The notes beneath the pieces are model-generated. The model worked only from the letters and a program-made list of their open reading frames with translations, ran no database searches and was not told the origin of the DNA. Position numbers and translations under genes: made by a program. DNA of 64,000 nucleotides from Certhia americana (Eukaryota > Chordata > Aves > Passeriformes > Certhiidae): positions 10,277,566-10,341,565 of the forward strand of contig CM031878.1 of assembly GCA_018697195.1 (NCBI GenBank), written 5' to 3'. This document shows positions 62,395 to 64,000 of the stretch, piece after piece (the first letter of the stretch is position 1; every line of letters starts with the position of its first letter).

Positions 62395-64000
62395 CTGTAA
62401 AGAAAAAAAAAAAACTTACAATCATAATCACTCAAGCTTTTTTTTTTTCCTACAATTCCTCATTCTTCAAAACCCACACCCAAGCCTCAAATAACCCAGT
62501 GCACTGGTTTACCATTGAAATATCTTAGCTATATTTTTATTTTGAAATTTCACTACCTTGAATAAAGTCTTAGTACTTTTTAAGGAATAGGAAGAATAGA
62601 AGCAAAAATTACACAGTCTGAAAAAACCACTGACAGCTAAGAAAAAGGAGTTAACAGTCATCATCTCATTGCACCTGTTTCTATGAAGAAAATTGTACTC
62701 TAGGCTTCTATCAAAAAGTACAAAAAGTATTTCTAGCAAGGTAATAAAATGGTGTTTAACATTCACCAGTTTGATTTTAAGTTTATTCAAGACAGCTCAT
62801 GTGCATATACACATTGCTTAGTTAAATTTCTCTTCTAAAAAAAAAAAAAAAGAGATGAATAAAAAAGGATATAAACTTGAACTTCTTTTAAATCACAGAT
62901 TTTAAAAAGATATTATTGTAACAAAACAGGTCAAAATAACTTCTCAAAACCCATTTCTTTTAAATACAAAACCAGCTTCTAAGAGCTATTAAAAATTTTG
63001 AGAAAAGAATGCTAATGCGTATTACTCTCATGCTATCCTCAAATCACAGATCAAGTAAAACGGGAATTTTACTGAAAATCTATTTTAATTCTCTATTTGA
63101 AGAATTACAATGTTCTGTAGTACAATAAATAGTATTTTCCATACTAAAATAATTAGCAGTATTCAAACTACATGGAGAAATAGGTTAACAGAAGGCATTT
63201 CCCCAGAAATTATATAAAATAATTATTTTAAATCATTTACCTTCAAAATTATTTCTTTTCCTTTCACACTTGTGAAAATATTGAATCTACTACTATGATG
63301 TCAATGTCCAAAAATAACAATAGTTTTACACAGAAGATGCTTACCTACATGTATCTTCTTTACACATATACACAAAAAGTACTGACAGGAACTATGATTT
63401 AATGCAGACACACAGTAATACCACCAAATAAAACTTGTCTCAAAGATGTATCAGTCTACTACTGTGCTTTTTTTCCAAAGCTTTAGCATACATTTATATA
63501 CACTGTGTTATGGAGACTTTTAAAACTTATGTAAACTGTTGAATAGTTCCCACAGAAAATATTTTAAAACATGGAAACAAGTTAATGGAAAAAGTAACCC
63601 AGAGAAAACAATTGTCCCAATAAAAACAGCATGTATGAATGAAATTTATTCTCTGTAATAGATAATTTGCTTTCCTAGAATTTAGATTTCCTCACAGGAA
63701 ATAGTATGGGCTTCTTTTGAGTTTTCTTTTTCCAGTTTCATGGAGTAACAGTTCACTTAGCTATTCCTTATCTTAACCAAAGATGTATTTCTAGTCATCT
63801 TCTCATTTAGGTTTCTGACCATCTCTGTGCTGGCAACTTTTTAGGCATCACCTCCTAAGGCAGGATCACGCTATTCCCAAATGCTGGAAATCAAGGTGAG
63901 ACAGAAGGCTTGCTTGGCTGAGCAGGAATCTTCTCTTGGAAATAAGGCCAAAAAAAGGTATATGTCCAGTAAGGTCAGGTGACATGGGAACAATACAGAG
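62395..64000 (-). other. WDR70 intron upstream of exon A (partial)
   Basis: The acceptor TTTACAG with a U-rich tract lies at 62395-62414. No further WDR70 exon is seen to the right edge. The last roughly 150 nt are a CR1 fragment; the remainder is AT-rich without recognisable features. Confidence 0.75.
63845..64000 (+). mobile_element. CR1 LINE fragment from the middle of ORF2, cut by window end
   Basis: 'aaggcaggatcacgctattc', 'ccaaatgctggaaatcaagg', 'gcttgcttggctgagcagga', 'tctcttggaaataaggccaa' and 'aggtcaggtgacatgggaac' followed by 'aatacagag' fit the CR1 ORF2 linker between the endonuclease and reverse-transcriptase domains (encoding an AWLSRE...GQVTWEEYRD-like stretch). Frameshifts and an in-frame TGA show that it is inactive. 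It lies further 5' in the element than any other CR1 copy in the window, so a longer copy probably continues to the right. Confidence 0.6.

Noticed and set aside
62395..63840. Search for the next upstream WDR70 exon
   Set aside because: No minus-strand frame with a WD40-like or WDR70-like stretch and AG/GT borders was seen.
1..64000. CRISPR arrays, bacterial operons, tRNA or rRNA genes
   Set aside because: No regularly spaced palindromic repeats, ribosome-binding sites or cloverleaf-forming sequences were seen. The sequence is vertebrate intron.

Overview
This window is vertebrate nuclear DNA, AT-rich and almost entirely intronic, carrying the middle of one gene on the minus strand. Seven internal exons, all with GT-AG borders and matching phases, encode consecutive WD40 repeats of WDR70 (WD repeat domain 70, also called gastrulation-defective protein 1 homologue). 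In transcription order they are 62394-62261, 57173-57020, 55638-55562, 27550-27376, 8016-7917, 2080-1996 and 973-835. Together they give 864 nt (288 codons) of uninterrupted reading frame. The start of the gene lies to the right of the window and its last exons lie to the left. No other protein-coding or RNA gene is supported; the longer open frames elsewhere are chance, or lie antisense to repeats.

The host is most likely a bird. The recognisable interspersed repeats are CR1 LINEs with the avian-style 3' end (a 'cttccaacc' region and ATTCTRTG-like terminal repeats). There is also a solo endogenous-retrovirus LTR of a type I associate with songbirds, and there are no mammalian L1 or Alu repeats. 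If it is a bird, WDR70 is expected on the Z chromosome, since human 5p13 corresponds to avian Z.

Layout: 1-834 partial intron; 835-2080 two exons 1 kb apart; 2081-7916 an intron containing a decayed tyrosine-recombinase (DIRS-like) relic at 3611-3790; 7917-8016 exon; 8017-27375 a 19-kb intron with two CR1 fragments, two possible MIR-like SINE relics and a pyrimidine-rich block; 27376-27550 exon; 27551-55561 a 28-kb intron holding five CR1 pieces and the solo LTR (48613-49246, flanked by ATTAA duplications); 55562-57173 two exons; 57174-62260 intron; 62261-62394 exon; 62395-64000 partial intron ending inside a CR1 ORF2 fragment that runs off the window.

The exons build one protein: a WD40 propeller protein reported as a DDB1-CUL4 substrate receptor in DNA-break repair. 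The 16-residue DDB1-binding WD (DWD) box is visible and is split across the junction of the 7917-8016 and 1996-2080 exons. The most unusual non-genic object is the DIRS-like recombinase relic, because such elements are generally regarded as absent from birds.
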